Positions 48,511 to 58,117 of a DNA stretch of 64,000 bases are shown here, in pieces. Source of the stretch: Lachnospiraceae bacterium (lineage in GTDB: Bacteria > Bacillota > Clostridia > Lachnospirales > Lachnospiraceae); the NCBI GenBank assembly GCA_017938405.1, contig JAGBBP010000011.1, forward strand, positions 27,686 to 91,685, read 5' to 3'. The first letter of the stretch is position 1; every line of letters begins with the position of its first letter. Both the position numbers and the translations under genes were made by a program. The notes beneath the pieces are model-generated. The model saw only the letters and a program-made list of their open reading frames with translations. It was not told the DNA's origin and ran no database searches.

Positions 48511-50692
48511 ATTACTAAAAGAAGATTTACGGCAGCGTTTGTGGACTGTTGTACTGGCTGCAATTGTGTTTATTCTGCCGGTGCCGATTTATATTGCCAT
48601 GGAGATTTCCGGTTCCAGAGGATTTTCTACGGGGATGCTGGACAATTTCGCGAGACGCTTGGCGGAACCGATGGCATATAGCAGTATCTGGCTGGTGCTG
48701 GTTACGATTGTCGGCGCACTGATTTGCGCAGTCAGTGGGTTCGGTTATTTGTTTTCCAAGAAAAAGGTGGACTTTTTCCATTCTCTTCCGGTAAAGCGTG
48801 AGACGCTGTTTGCGGTACGTTATATTAACGGTGTGCTGATTTATCTGGTGCCGTATTTGGCCATGGTGCTGGTAAGTATTCTGATTATAACCTTTACCGG
48901 AAATATGAAGGCAGTTGTGTTTACAATTGTGGCAAAGGGTCTGGCTGTACATTTGCTTGGCTATTTGGCAATTTACACTACCTGTATTTTGTGCGTGACT
49001 TTTGTTGGAAATATCGTGGTGTTCTTTGCGGTTTGCGGATGGGTGTTCGGAATTACCCCGGTTACTTTGCTGGTGTTTAACTGGTTTGAGGAACGGTTTT
49101 TCAACACCTACAGCTATTTGGGCGATTCCTTTAATGAATGGTTATATTCGCTGCGCTTTTTGTTCCCCGGATATTTTTACATCTATTCCGTAGATGCGAG
49201 CGGGCTTGCGGTTACCAGGGCGAGTTTGTTACTGCAGGAGCTGGCCTTCGTGGTAGTATTAACTGCAATTACGCTTCTTGTGTACCGGGTAAGACCGTCC
49301 GACGGTGCCGGAAAGGCCATTGCATTCCCAGTATTAAAGCCGGTGATTCGGATTTCCGTAGAGCTACTTGCTGGAGCACTGATGGGCATGATGTTCTCTG
49401 AGATGGCTGACCGGAGCTACGGGGTACCGGGGTGGATGGTGTTCGGTGCGATTCTCGGTGTGGTGTTAAGTCATATGTTAATCCAGAGTATTTTCCATTT
49501 TGATATCCGGAAGTGCTTTGCCGGAAAGTGGTCTATGGGCGCATGCGCGGTCGTGACCATTGCCTTTGTTCTGGTGATGCGGTATGATACCTTCGGCTAT
49601 GATAAGTATTTACCGAAGGAGAGAAAAATCGAATCCGTAGCACTGGAAATGACCGGATTTGACCGGTACCGTAACAATTACAAGTATACGGGAAGTTACA
49701 TTGAATGGACGAACGAACTGGATGAGATGGAATTAACGAATATCAAAGAAGTATATCCGTATCTGGAGTCTTTGGTGGCAGATAACGAAGCGTATTGGGA
49801 GTTGAGAGAAAACGGGCAAACGGCAGAGTCTATGCGTGTGAATGTGGCCTATCGTCTGGAAAACGGAAAGACCGTATACCGCGAATACCGGGCCAACGGA
49901 ATCCGGGAAGATTTATTTGCACCGATTTTCGAAAGTCAGGAATATAAGGAAGTGCATTACAGTGACGTTTATTCCATCCCGGCTTCCTTTGTAAATTCCA
50001 TGACCGCAGCCCATGCGATGAATGTACTGCATATGAATCTGAGCACTGCGGAGGGAGAGGAATTAATGTCGATTCTGCGCAGAGAACTTTCCGCCCAGAC
50101 CTTAAAGGAGAAACTTAACACGTTACCGGTGGCGGTACTAAATATGACAGTGATTGACCGGACACCGTTGTATGATTCCGACGGGATGCCGATAGAAAGT
50201 ACCTATGAGTATACTACGGAACTTCCGATTTATGCTTCCTTTACGGAGACCCTCCGGTTTATGAAGGAAAGAGGCTTTACCGCAAGCGGTGCGTATGAGT
50301 GGACCGGCGAGGAACGGATGCGGGTAGAGCTTCCGGAGATTGCTATAAAGGACCCGGAACAGTATGTGGGAGAGGTATATTCATATGATGCTTCCGTAGA
50401 ATTGACGGAGTATGTGTTGGCCGGTGACAGCAAGCTCATAGAATCTCAGATTGCATACCCGGAGGATTGGGATTACGGATACAATGTAATTCCGGTGGAC
50501 CCGGAGGATTTTGAGCGGTTGTATGCCCTTTGTACCTGGGAGGATTTGTATCATTACGGAAAACCGGGCTTTGACCGATACGAGTATTACAGAGTATATG
50601 TGGAAGTGCCGCAGGACGGTTATAACATGTACGAAACCTACCGGTTCATTATTCCGGCGGATGCGGATTTATCTTTCTTATATGCGAACTAA
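48485..50692 (+). CDS. ABC transporter permease with large extracytoplasmic domain (DUF6449-like)
   Basis: 735 aa from ATG 48485 (TSRSSFFKLLKEDLRQRLW). The first ~360 residues contain about nine hydrophobic segments (VLAAIVFILPVPIYIAM, SIWLVLVTIVGALICAVSG, VFFAVCGWVFGITPVTLLVF). The remaining ~370 residues after the last one (VTIAFVLVMRYDTFGY) are soluble and rich in Glu and Tyr (ELDEMELTNIKEVYPYL, VNVAYRLENGKTVYREYR). Permeases of this form pair with GntR and ATPase genes in Clostridia. It is translationally coupled to the ATPase. Confidence 0.82.
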   Translation: MTSRSSFFKLLKEDLRQRLWTVVLAAIVFILPVPIYIAMEISGSRGFSTGMLDNFARRLAEPMAYSSIWLVLVTIVGALICAVSGFGYLFSKKKVDFFHSLPVKRETLFAVRYINGVLIYLVPYLAMVLVSILIITFTGNMKAVVFTIVAKGLAVHLLGYLAIYTTCILCVTFVGNIVVFFAVCGWVFGITPVTLLVFNWFEERFFNTYSYLGDSFNEWLYSLRFLFPGYFYIYSVDASGLAVTRASLLLQELAFVVVLTAITLLVYRVRPSDGAGKAIAFPVLKPVIRISVELLAGALMGMMFSEMADRSYGVPGWMVFGAILGVVLSHMLIQSIFHFDIRKCFAGKWSMGACAVVTIAFVLVMRYDTFGYDKYLPKERKIESVALEMTGFDRYRNNYKYTGSYIEWTNELDEMELTNIKEVYPYLESLVADNEAYWELRENGQTAESMRVNVAYRLENGKTVYREYRANGIREDLFAPIFESQEYKEVHYSDVYSIPASFVNSMTAAHAMNVLHMNLSTAEGEELMSILRRELSAQTLKEKLNTLPVAVLNMTVIDRTPLYDSDGMPIESTYEYTTELPIYASFTETLRFMKERGFTASGAYEWTGEERMRVELPEIAIKDPEQYVGEVYSYDASVELTEYVLAGDSKLIESQIAYPEDWDYGYNVIPVDPEDFERLYALCTWEDLYHYGKPGFDRYEYYRVYVEVPQDGYNMYETYRFIIPADADLSFLYAN

Positions 50693-50719
50693 GAGAAGAA
50701 GCTGCTAACTCTTTCTAAG

Positions 50720-50765
50720 TGCGTTGCTTTGTCGGAGAAAGACGACGAGGCAACGCATTTTTGTC
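50720..50765 (+). terminator. Terminator of the GntR-ABC operon
   Basis: TGCGTTGC and GCAACGCA enclose a smaller GTC/GAC stem and are followed by TTTTTGTCTT. Confidence 0.8.
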
Positions 50766-50794
50766 TTGTATTTTAATAAGAAAAATGTTACAAT
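50766..50794 (+). promoter_or_regulatory. Promoter of asnA
   Basis: TTGTAT at 50766-50771, 17 nt, TACAAT at 50789-50794. No ANTAR-type hexaloop leader follows, unlike the nitrogen genes at 9-16 kb. Confidence 0.65.
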
Positions 50795-50874
50795 AATAAA
50801 ATATAATAGGCTTGCTATAGTTTCGCTGCAACGGCAGGCCAAAGGAGAAAGAAGCAGCGCGGAAAGAGGTTGTT

Positions 50875-51885
50875 ATGGAACGTTTTTATGTCCCGGAAGG
50901 GTATCATTCGGCTCTGTCTATTAAGGAGACACAGGGAGCCATCAAACATGTAAAGGATTATTTTGAGCGTCAGTTGGCAAAGCAGTTAAATCTGACCCGC
51001 GTATCCGCTCCGCTTTTTGTAAAGCCGGAGTCCGGTTTGAATGATAACTTAAACGGCGTGGAACGTCCGGTTGCGTTCGGAATTAAGGAACAGAATGATG
51101 CAATGGTAGAGATTGTGCATTCCCTTGCAAAGTGGAAGCGTATGGCTCTTAAGAAGTACGGGTTTTCCTACGGAGAGGGACTGTACACGGATATGAATGC
51201 AATTCGTCGTGACGAGGATACGGACAATATCCATTCTATCTTTGTAGACCAGTGGGACTGGGAAAAGGTGATTTTGCACGACGAGCGTAATATTGATAAT
51301 CTGAAATCTACGGTACGCAGTGTATATGCGGCCCTTCGGGAGACGGAGCATTACATTGCGGATAAGTACGATTACATAGAAGAGATTTTGCCGGAGGAGA
51401 TTACCTTTGTAACCACTCAGGAGTTGGAGAATATGTATCCGAACGATACGGCAAAGGAACGTGAAAATAAAATCACCCGTTTAAAGAAGGCGGTATTTAT
51501 CATGCAAATCGGTGATAAGCTGGCTTCCGGAGAACGTCATGACGGCAGAGCACCGGACTATGACGACTGGCAGTTAAACGGGGACATTATGGTATATTAC
51601 CCGGTACTGGATATGGCGTTAGAGCTTTCCTCCATGGGTATTCGTGTAGACGAGGCATCCTTGGCGGAGCAGCTGAAAAAAGCAAACTGTGAGGACAGAG
51701 CGGAGCTTGCTTTCCAGAAGGCCGTGTTAAATAAAGAACTTCCGTATACGGTAGGCGGCGGTATCGGCCAGTCCCGTATTTGTATGTTTTTCCTTCGTAA
51801 GGCCCATATCGGGGAAGTGCAGGCTTCCATTTGGCCGGATGCTGTGAGGGAAGAAGCAGAGAAAAAGGGAGTTATGTTACTGTAG
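50875..51885 (+). CDS. asnA: Aspartate-ammonia ligase
   Basis: Makes asparagine from aspartate, free ammonia and ATP; class II aminoacyl-tRNA synthetase fold. 336 aa, standard length. Seen: HVKDYFERQLAKQLNLTRVS, PLFVKPESGLNDNLNGVE, VHSLAKWKRMALKKYGFSYG, DMNAIRRDED and the C-terminal GGGIGQSRICMFFLRKAHIG. It is a single gene, outside the nitrogen region and without its leader, so the cell holds both ammonia- and glutamine-dependent asparagine synthesis under different control. Confidence 0.96.
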   Translation: MERFYVPEGYHSALSIKETQGAIKHVKDYFERQLAKQLNLTRVSAPLFVKPESGLNDNLNGVERPVAFGIKEQNDAMVEIVHSLAKWKRMALKKYGFSYGEGLYTDMNAIRRDEDTDNIHSIFVDQWDWEKVILHDERNIDNLKSTVRSVYAALRETEHYIADKYDYIEEILPEEITFVTTQELENMYPNDTAKERENKITRLKKAVFIMQIGDKLASGERHDGRAPDYDDWQLNGDIMVYYPVLDMALELSSMGIRVDEASLAEQLKKANCEDRAELAFQKAVLNKELPYTVGGGIGQSRICMFFLRKAHIGEVQASIWPDAVREEAEKKGVMLL

Positions 51886-51947
51886 GTTGAGTTGTGTGTG
51901 GGTGTATTGTATAGAGCAGTTGTGCGGTTTACAGAGAGGAGAAGGCA

Positions 51948-52784
51948 ATGGGTATTGATATTTCAAACGAGAGTCCTATTTTACAATCTATTGTTAAGGT
52001 AGCACCGTATATTCCGTTGTTTATTGATGAACCGGTATCGGTGGCAATTACAAACAGAATCGGTTTTATTTTTAATCAGCCGTGTAAGGAAATCCCGGTG
52101 GCTTGTGAACTGGGAGCACCGTTTCCGGAGGGCAGTACGCCCCTTATGGTAATCCAGTCCGGAGAACGTACGGTACGTGAGGTGCCGGCAAAGGTATACG
52201 GGGTTCCGTTTAAGTCCTATGCGATTCCGCTTCGGGAGGGCAATGAAGTAGTCGGTTGCCTTATGATTGCAAAGAGTATTGAGACGATTAAGAGTGTAAA
52301 GGATGCGATTTCAAGTTTATCCGATGAGGTAGAGCAGGTAATGCAGGCGGTAAATGAGATTACGGACGGCGTACAGCTGGCATCGGAGAATAATCAGCTG
52401 GTATTCGGCCTTATGGGCAATCTGCTTACCGAGACGCAGAAGATGAATGAGATTCTGGCGGTAATCAATAAGTTCAGTAATTCCACGAAGATTCTTGGCC
52501 TGAATGCGTCCATTGAAGCAGCGAGAGCAGGTACGGCAGGTAAGGGCTTTTCCGTTGTTGCTCAGGAAATTGAGCGTTTATCCGGAAATACCACCCAGTC
52601 CGCAAAGGAAATCGGTGATATGGTAGGCGGCATCGAAGTACAGGTAAACGATATCAGCGAGAAGTCAAAAGAGACTACGGATGCCTTTACACAGCAGGCA
52701 GCATCCCTGCAGGAGATTGCGGCGACCATTGAGAACCTGAATGAAAATGTAAAGGTAATTGCGTCTTACATACAGCAGTTGTAA
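51948..52784 (+). CDS. Soluble methyl-accepting chemotaxis-type protein
   Basis: 278 aa, no membrane segment. Residues about 1-110 look like a PAS/Cache-like sensor domain ([37 protein letters not shown]). The rest is a short signalling coiled coil with the conserved tip [20 protein letters not shown] and [15 protein letters not shown]. Cytosolic receptors of this design sense intracellular signals. GGAGAAGG precedes the ATG. Closed by a perfect 11-bp terminator. Confidence 0.87.
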   Translation: MGIDISNESPILQSIVKVAPYIPLFIDEPVSVAITNRIGFIFNQPCKEIPVACELGAPFPEGSTPLMVIQSGERTVREVPAKVYGVPFKSYAIPLREGNEVVGCLMIAKSIETIKSVKDAISSLSDEVEQVMQAVNEITDGVQLASENNQLVFGLMGNLLTETQKMNEILAVINKFSNSTKILGLNASIEAARAGTAGKGFSVVAQEIERLSGNTTQSAKEIGDMVGGIEVQVNDISEKSKETTDAFTQQAASLQEIAATIENLNENVKVIASYIQQL

Positions 52785-52794
52785 TAGTGAAAAC

Positions 52795-52830
52795 CAAAGG
52801 ACCGTTGGCTTGACGGTCCTTTGTTGTACT
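52795..52830 (+). terminator. Terminator of the soluble chemotaxis gene
   Basis: CAAAGGACCGT and ACGGTCCTTTG, 11 perfect base pairs with a 7-nt loop, followed by a modest T-rich tail. Confidence 0.72.
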
Positions 52831-52887
52831 ATGGGACCTGGTTTTTGTCGGGGTAAACAAGTGATATGTAGCAAAGGAGAAGATGTT

Positions 52888-53952
52888 ATGGAGACAAGAA
52901 AAGCGATTCCGGCTCCTTTTACAAAGGGAGTTAATTTTACGAACTGGTTGGAACATCGCAGTGCGGACCAAATCCATGCGGATATGTTTACAAAACAGGA
53001 TTTTATCAATGCGAAATCCCTGGGTTGTGATGTGATTCGCTTGCCCATTCATTTTGAACGATTCTGCGAAGAAGCGGAAGGTTTTGTTATTCCTGATAAA
53101 ATCTGGCAAATTTTAGACCGGGTAGCGGCCTGGGCAGAGGAGTTGAAGCTTTATGTAATTTTTGATTTTCACAATAACTGTCATGCGGATTCCGCAACGT
53201 CCGAGGATGTGGAGAATGTTTTGACACCGGTTTGGAAGCAGATCGCAAACCGGTATAAAGATGCGTCGGGATATCTGGTGTATGAGATTATGAATGAGCC
53301 GCACGGGATAGAGATTGCCTTGTGGAACGAGGTTATTGTAAGAGTATTCCAAATGGTGCGAAGTATTGATACAAAGCATTATATTATTGTGGGCGGAGCG
53401 GACTGGAACAGTTTTACGGGAATGACACAATTGCCGGAGTTTACGGATGATAAGGTGATTTATACCTTCCATTTTTACGATCCGCATACCTTTACCCATC
53501 AGGGAGCTTCCTGGAGTCATTTGGAACGTGTGATAAATATTCCGTTCCCGTATGACGAAAAGAGAATGCCGCCGCTTCCTGAGAATCCGACAGAGGACGA
53601 AAAAAATCGCTTTGCGGCGTACCCGGAACAGGGGACGGTTGCTGAGGTAGAGCAGTTTTTTGACCGGTATGCGGAGTTCAGTATCAAACGGAATGCCCCG
53701 GTGTTCTGTGGAGAGTTCGGCTGTTTTGCACCGTTTGCCAAGCATGAAGAACGGGTCAATTGGTATCGAATTGTGGTGAATTTGTTGGAAGAGAGGGGAA
53801 TTGCCCGTACCAGTTGGGACTATTACGGAGGGTTCGGAATTTTTATGATGCGGAAACCGCAGGAAAGAGGAAAGTGGGTATTGCCGCAGTTCCCGGAAGA
53901 TGTGGATCGGGAGATTGTGGAGGCGATGGGACTTTCCGTGCCGCGTGGATAG
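52888..53952 (+). CDS. Glycoside hydrolase family 5-like enzyme, no signal peptide
   Basis: 354 aa TIM-barrel glycosidase. Start region FTKGVNFTNWLEHRSADQI, then DVIRLPIHFERF, FDFHNNCH, the acid/base Glu in LVYEIMNEPHG near residue 139, FHFYDPHTFTHQG, and the nucleophile Glu in PVFCGEFGCFAPF near residue 277. The ATG at 52888 has AAAGGAG 9 nt upstream; no hydrophobic signal precedes the domain, so it should act in the cytosol on imported oligosaccharides. Its last codons run into a hairpin-repeat region. Substrate (beta-glucan, mannan) cannot be told. Confidence 0.88.
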   Translation: METRKAIPAPFTKGVNFTNWLEHRSADQIHADMFTKQDFINAKSLGCDVIRLPIHFERFCEEAEGFVIPDKIWQILDRVAAWAEELKLYVIFDFHNNCHADSATSEDVENVLTPVWKQIANRYKDASGYLVYEIMNEPHGIEIALWNEVIVRVFQMVRSIDTKHYIIVGGADWNSFTGMTQLPEFTDDKVIYTFHFYDPHTFTHQGASWSHLERVINIPFPYDEKRMPPLPENPTEDEKNRFAAYPEQGTVAEVEQFFDRYAEFSIKRNAPVFCGEFGCFAPFAKHEERVNWYRIVVNLLEERGIARTSWDYYGGFGIFMMRKPQERGKWVLPQFPEDVDREIVEAMGLSVPRG

Positions 53953-54002
53953 TTAACGTCGAGGACGTAGTTTGTAGTACAGTGGCAGCATATAGTAAAA
54001 AC

Positions 54003-54055
54003 GAAAGCCTTAGCTGTCGATTGCTTCACAATGGCCAGCACGCGTGCCGCGTGGC
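54003..54055. repeat. 53-bp hairpin repeat, unit 1
   Basis: Begins GAAAGCCTTAGCTGTCG and ends GCCGCGTGGC. Forms hairpin A (GCTG...CAGC with CGATTG against CAATGG) and hairpin B (CACGCG-TGC-CGCGTG). The last ten bases also occur at the GH5 stop codon (about 53939-53948). Confidence 0.8.
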
Positions 54056-54072
54056 GCAACAAAAAACAAGTT

Positions 54073-54125
54073 GAAGACCTTAGTTGTCGAAATCTGCGAT
54101 TTCGCCAACACGCGTACCGCGTGGC
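54073..54125. repeat. 53-bp hairpin repeat, unit 2
   Basis: Begins GAAGACCTTAGTTGTCG. Hairpin A here is GTTG...CAAC with CGAAATC against GATTTCG, i.e. both arms changed together relative to units 1 and 3; hairpin B is CACGCG-TAC-CGCGTG. Confidence 0.8.
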
Positions 54126-54143
54126 GTAAGATAAAGAAATCGC

Positions 54144-54196
54144 GAAAGCCTTAGCTGTCGATTGCTTCACAATCGTCAGCACGCGTGCCGCGTGGC
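54144..54196. repeat. 53-bp hairpin repeat, unit 3
   Basis: Nearly identical to unit 1, with hairpin A perfect (CGATTG against CAATCG). Preceded by ATCGC; the 15-bp start (54138-54152 region, ATCGCGAAAGCCTTA) recurs inverted at 54261-54275, touching the nifJ stop codon. Units start 70 and 71 bp apart. Confidence 0.8.
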
Positions 54197-54198
54197 AT

Positions 54199-54253
54199 AG
54201 CATAAATAAATCCCCGGTTGAGAGCGAGCTCTCACCGGGGATTTTCTTATGCT
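54199..54253. terminator. Bidirectional terminator after nifJ
   Basis: AGCATAA, AAATCCCCGG and TGAGAG pair with CTCTCA, CCGGGGATTT and TTATGCT around loop CGAG. A/T flanks on both sides suit termination of nifJ (minus) and of anything reading from GH5 (plus). Confidence 0.85.
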
Positions 54254-54274
54254 ATTTACTTAAGGCTTTCGCGA

Positions 54275-57200
54275 TCATTCAGCCATCTTTGCAAGCTTAG
54301 CGTACTTGTCAGCAGCATCCTTTGCAGCCTTGGTGAAGAGGGCTTCTGCTCTCTCCGGATTGGTTCTGGAAAGTCTGTTGTAACGTACTTCGCTTTCGAT
54401 GAATGCCTTGTAATCAGCGGTCGGTGCCTTGGAGTCAAGCTGGAACGGATTCTTGCCTTCCTCTGCAAGACGCGGATCGAAGCGGAAGAGGTGCCAGTAA
54501 CCTGCTGCTACTGCGTTCTTCTCCTCGGTCTGTGCGTTCTTCATACCGCCCTTGATACCGTGGTTGATACACGGAGCGTAAGCGATGATGAGGGACGGAC
54601 CCGGATATGCCTCAGCCTCTGCGATTGCCTTTACACACTGGTTGTAATCAGCACCCTGAGCGATCTGTGCAACGTATACGTAACCGTAGCTCATTGCGAT
54701 TGCTGCAAGATCCTTCTTCTTAACGTCCTTACCAGCTGCTGCGAACTGTGCGATAGCACCGGTCGGAGTAGCCTTGGAGGACTGACCACCGGTATTGGAG
54801 TAAACTTCAGTATCGAATACGAAGATGTTTACATCCTGGTTAGCTGCGAGAACGTGGTCAACGCCGCCGAAACCGATGTCGTATGCCCAACCGTCACCAC
54901 CGAAGATCCACTGAGACTTCTTCGCAGCGAAATCCTTGTTAGCAAGGATGTACTTACGATCTTCGTTGTCACAGTTGCAAGCTTCGAGAGCTGCGATCAT
55001 CTTCTTGGTAGCCGGACCGTTCTCGGTAGAGGAGTTAACGGTATCAAGGTAACCCTGAAGAGCTGCCTTAACATCATCCTTCTCTGCTACTGCAAGTAAG
55101 TTCTCAGCTGCTGCTACAACGCGCTTTCTGAGAGCCTTCTGTGCAAGCTGCATACCGAAACCGTACTCTGCGTTATCCTCGAATAAGGAGTTAGCCCAAG
55201 CCGGACCCTTGCCTTCCTTATTTACAGTGTACGGACAGGACGGGGAAGAACCGCCCCAAATGGAGGAACAACCGGTTGCGTTGGAGATATACATTCTATC
55301 ACCGAACAACTGGGTAATTAACTTAGCGTACGGGGTCTCACCACAACCTGCACAAGCGCCGGAGAACTCAAGGAGCGGCTGCTTGAACTGGGATCCCTTC
55401 GGAGTGGTTACCTTGAACTTCTCAAGAACCTCTGCCGGGGTCTCTAAGGTAGTACCGTAATCGAACATCTTCTGAGCCTCAAGCTGAGTCTCAAGGTTAG
55501 CCATGGAAAGTGCCTTGTTGCCCTTTACTTCCGGACATACATTTACACAGGAACCACATCCGGTACAGTCAAGTACGGAGATGGACATAGCAAACTTCTT
55601 ACCTTCCATACCCTTCATGTCTGCCATAGCTGCACCAGCCGGAGCCTTTGCAGCAGCGTCAGCGTCCATAACTACCGGACGGATAACAGCGTGCGGACAT
55701 ACATAGGAACAAAGGTTACACTGTAAGCAGCGCTCCGGATTCCAAACCGGAACGTCAACTGCAACACCGCGCTTCTCGTAAGCTGCGGAACCGGTCGGGG
55801 TGGAACCGTCTGCATAATCTACGAATGCAGATACTGGCAGGCTGTTACCGTCCTGAGCGTTGATCTTTGCCTGAACGGAATTTACATACTTAAGAACATC
55901 TGCGCTACCACAGGTTGCCTTCTCGGTGAGGTCCTCATCCTTAGCATCCTTCCAGGAAGCCGGAACCTGAATCTCAACGATACCCTGAACACCGCGGTCA
56001 ATTGCCTCGTGGTTCATCTTAACAACGTCGTCACCCTTCTTGGAGTAAGAAGCGGTAGCAGCGTCCTTCATGTACTTCACAGCATCCTCAATCGGGATGA
56101 TATTTGCAAGCTTGAAGAATGCAGCCTGTAAAATGGTATTGATACGTCCGCCGAGACCTACTTCCTTACCGATGTTGATACCATCGATGGTGTAGAACTT
56201 AATGTTGTGCTCAGCAATGTATCTCTTTACCTGACCCGGTAAATGCTCTTCCAACTCTTCCATGTTCCAGGAACAGTTAAGGAGGAAGGTACCGCCGTCA
56301 ACCAAATCCTGTACCATGTTGTACTTACGAACGTAAGCCGGAGTATGACATGCTACGAAGTTAGCCTGGTTGATCAGGTAGGTGGACTGAATCTTCTTGT
56401 CACCGAAACGTAAGTGGGAAATCGTAACACCACCGGACTTCTTGGAGTCGTAATCGAAGTATGCCTGAGCGTACTTGTCGGTGTGGTCACCGATGATCTT
56501 GATGGAGTTCTTATTTGCACCTACGGTACCGTCTGCGCCGAGACCCCAGAACTTACAAGCAGTGGTGCCTGCCGGAGCGGTAACCGGATTTTCGGTAATC
56601 TCAAGGGAAAGATTGGTTACATCATCAACGATACCGATGGTGAACTTCTCCTTCGTCGTATTCTTAAATACGGAAATAATCTGTGCCGGGGTGGTATCCT
56701 TGGAACCTAAGCCGTAACGACCGCAGAATACCGGGATATCATTGAACTTGGTACCCTTTAAAGCAGCAACTACATCGAGGTAGAGCGGCTCGCCGAGAGC
56801 ACCCGGCTCCTTGGTTCTGTCAAGAACGCTGATGCGCTTAACAGTATCCGGAATAGCGTCAACTAAGTGCTTAGCGGAGAACGGTCTGTAAAGACGAACC
56901 TTTACAACACCAACCTTCTCACCGCGAGCGGTTAAGAAATCAACGGTCTCGTCGATGGTGTCACAAGCGGAACCCATAGCAACGATAACGCTCTCAGCGT
57001 CTGCAGCACCGTAGTAGTTGAACAACTTATAATCGGTACCGATCTTAGCGTTAACCTTGTCCATGTACTGCTGGGTAATTTCCGGAACAGCATCATAGTA
57101 CGGGTTACATGCCTCTCTAGCCTGGAAGAATACATCCGGGTTCTGAGCGGTACCACGCTGAATCGGATGCTCCGGATTCAAAGCGCGATTACGGAAAGCT

Positions 57201-57802
57201 TCAACAGCTTCCATGTTGCACATATCCTTTAAGTCATCGTAGTCCCAGATCTCAATCTTCTGAATCTCGTGGGAAGTACGGAAACCGTCGAAGAAGTGTA
57301 AGAACGGAACGCGGCTCTCAATTGCGGTTAAGTGAGCAACTGCACCGAGGTCCATAACCTCCTGAACGTTGCTAGCACAAAGCATAGCAAAACCGGTCTG
57401 ACGACATGCATAAACGTCGGAGTGGTCACCGAAGATGGAAAGTGCGTGGCTTGCAAGAGCACGAGCGGTAACGTGAATTACGCCCGGAAGAAGCTCACCG
57501 GCAATCTTGTACATATTCGGGATCATCAAAAGTAAGCCCTGAGAAGCGGTGTAGGTGGTGGTTAAAGCACCAGCCTGTAAGGAACCGTGAACGGCACCTG
57601 CAGCACCTGCCTCGGACTGCATCTCGGACAACATTACTTCGTGACCGAAGATGTTCTTTCTTCCCTGGGTAGCCCACATGTCAGTGTAGTCTGCCATCGG
57701 AGAAGAAGGGGTGATCGGATAGATAGCAGCCACATCGGTGAACGCGTAAGACACGTGAGCCGCAGCGGTGTTACCATCCATGGTTTTCATTTTTCTTGCC
57801 AT
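54275..57802 (-). CDS. nifJ: Pyruvate:ferredoxin (flavodoxin) oxidoreductase
   Basis: Single-chain PFOR: pyruvate plus CoA to acetyl-CoA and CO2, reducing ferredoxin. 1175 aa, full length. Domain I PP-motif YAFTDVAAIYPITPSSPMA, domain III gamma region, the ferredoxin-like domain with CLQCNLCSYVCPHA and CTGCGSCVNVCPE near residues 690-760, and the TPP domain (GACAGCGETPYAKLITQLFG, GGDGWAYDIGFGG). The ATG at 57802 has AGGAGG 9 nt upstream. Codon use is strongly biased, as for highly expressed genes. Single gene; reduced ferredoxin from it could feed the NfnAB pair and glutamate synthase. Confidence 0.97.
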   Translation of the reverse strand: MARKMKTMDGNTAAAHVSYAFTDVAAIYPITPSSPMADYTDMWATQGRKNIFGHEVMLSEMQSEAGAAGAVHGSLQAGALTTTYTASQGLLLMIPNMYKIAGELLPGVIHVTARALASHALSIFGDHSDVYACRQTGFAMLCASNVQEVMDLGAVAHLTAIESRVPFLHFFDGFRTSHEIQKIEIWDYDDLKDMCNMEAVEAFRNRALNPEHPIQRGTAQNPDVFFQAREACNPYYDAVPEITQQYMDKVNAKIGTDYKLFNYYGAADAESVIVAMGSACDTIDETVDFLTARGEKVGVVKVRLYRPFSAKHLVDAIPDTVKRISVLDRTKEPGALGEPLYLDVVAALKGTKFNDIPVFCGRYGLGSKDTTPAQIISVFKNTTKEKFTIGIVDDVTNLSLEITENPVTAPAGTTACKFWGLGADGTVGANKNSIKIIGDHTDKYAQAYFDYDSKKSGGVTISHLRFGDKKIQSTYLINQANFVACHTPAYVRKYNMVQDLVDGGTFLLNCSWNMEELEEHLPGQVKRYIAEHNIKFYTIDGINIGKEVGLGGRINTILQAAFFKLANIIPIEDAVKYMKDAATASYSKKGDDVVKMNHEAIDRGVQGIVEIQVPASWKDAKDEDLTEKATCGSADVLKYVNSVQAKINAQDGNSLPVSAFVDYADGSTPTGSAAYEKRGVAVDVPVWNPERCLQCNLCSYVCPHAVIRPVVMDADAAAKAPAGAAMADMKGMEGKKFAMSISVLDCTGCGSCVNVCPEVKGNKALSMANLETQLEAQKMFDYGTTLETPAEVLEKFKVTTPKGSQFKQPLLEFSGACAGCGETPYAKLITQLFGDRMYISNATGCSSIWGGSSPSCPYTVNKEGKGPAWANSLFEDNAEYGFGMQLAQKALRKRVVAAAENLLAVAEKDDVKAALQGYLDTVNSSTENGPATKKMIAALEACNCDNEDRKYILANKDFAAKKSQWIFGGDGWAYDIGFGGVDHVLAANQDVNIFVFDTEVYSNTGGQSSKATPTGAIAQFAAAGKDVKKKDLAAIAMSYGYVYVAQIAQGADYNQCVKAIAEAEAYPGPSLIIAYAPCINHGIKGGMKNAQTEEKNAVAAGYWHLFRFDPRLAEEGKNPFQLDSKAPTADYKAFIESEVRYNRLSRTNPERAEALFTKAAKDAADKYAKLAKMAE

Positions 57803-57828
57803 GTTACATATCCTCCTTGTAAGTTTAG

Positions 57829-57853
57829 CGCCGGACAAAGGTCCGTAGCGCGG
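57829..57853 (-). promoter_or_regulatory. 5'-leader hairpin of nifJ
   Basis: On the minus strand GCGC, CGGAC region and GTCCG, GCGC form a compact stem 27 nt before the start codon; may stabilise the mRNA. Confidence 0.5.
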
Positions 57854-57904
57854 ATTGTAATGATTGTATTTTTTATAAAGAACATATAAAAATACCTAAC
57901 ATAT

Positions 57905-57933
57905 AGAATACCACGAAATTCGGCAAGTGTAAA
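57905..57933 (-). promoter_or_regulatory. Promoter of nifJ
   Basis: On the minus strand TTTACA (57933-57928), 17 nt, TATTCT (57910-57905). The rest of the 57803-58117 gap is A/T-rich; apart from an inverted TTGAC/GTCAA pair near 57951-57980, nothing else is clear and no EamA promoter stands out. Confidence 0.6.
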
Positions 57934-58117
57934 GTGTTTCTTGACTAAAATTAGTGAAAAAATTGTCAAACTTTTCAAGGAAGTGTGGGGCGATTCCGAC
58001 ACCGGGGCGCGGAGCTACTTGAAAATCGGGAAACGAAGGAGTATACTGTGGGCGAACGGGAAATAACAATTGGTGGGATAGGACAAAAGAGCGTATTCGG
58101 AAAGAAGGATTATAATA

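Noticed and set aside
53994..54200. CRISPR array
   Set aside because: Three units of 53 bp with 17-18-bp gaps, internal hairpins and no cas genes do not fit a CRISPR repeat-spacer pattern.
54218..55099. 293-codon open frame opposite nifJ
   Set aside because: Lies wholly antisense to a well-supported gene; cysteine- and leucine-rich composition is the shadow of biased codons on the other strand.
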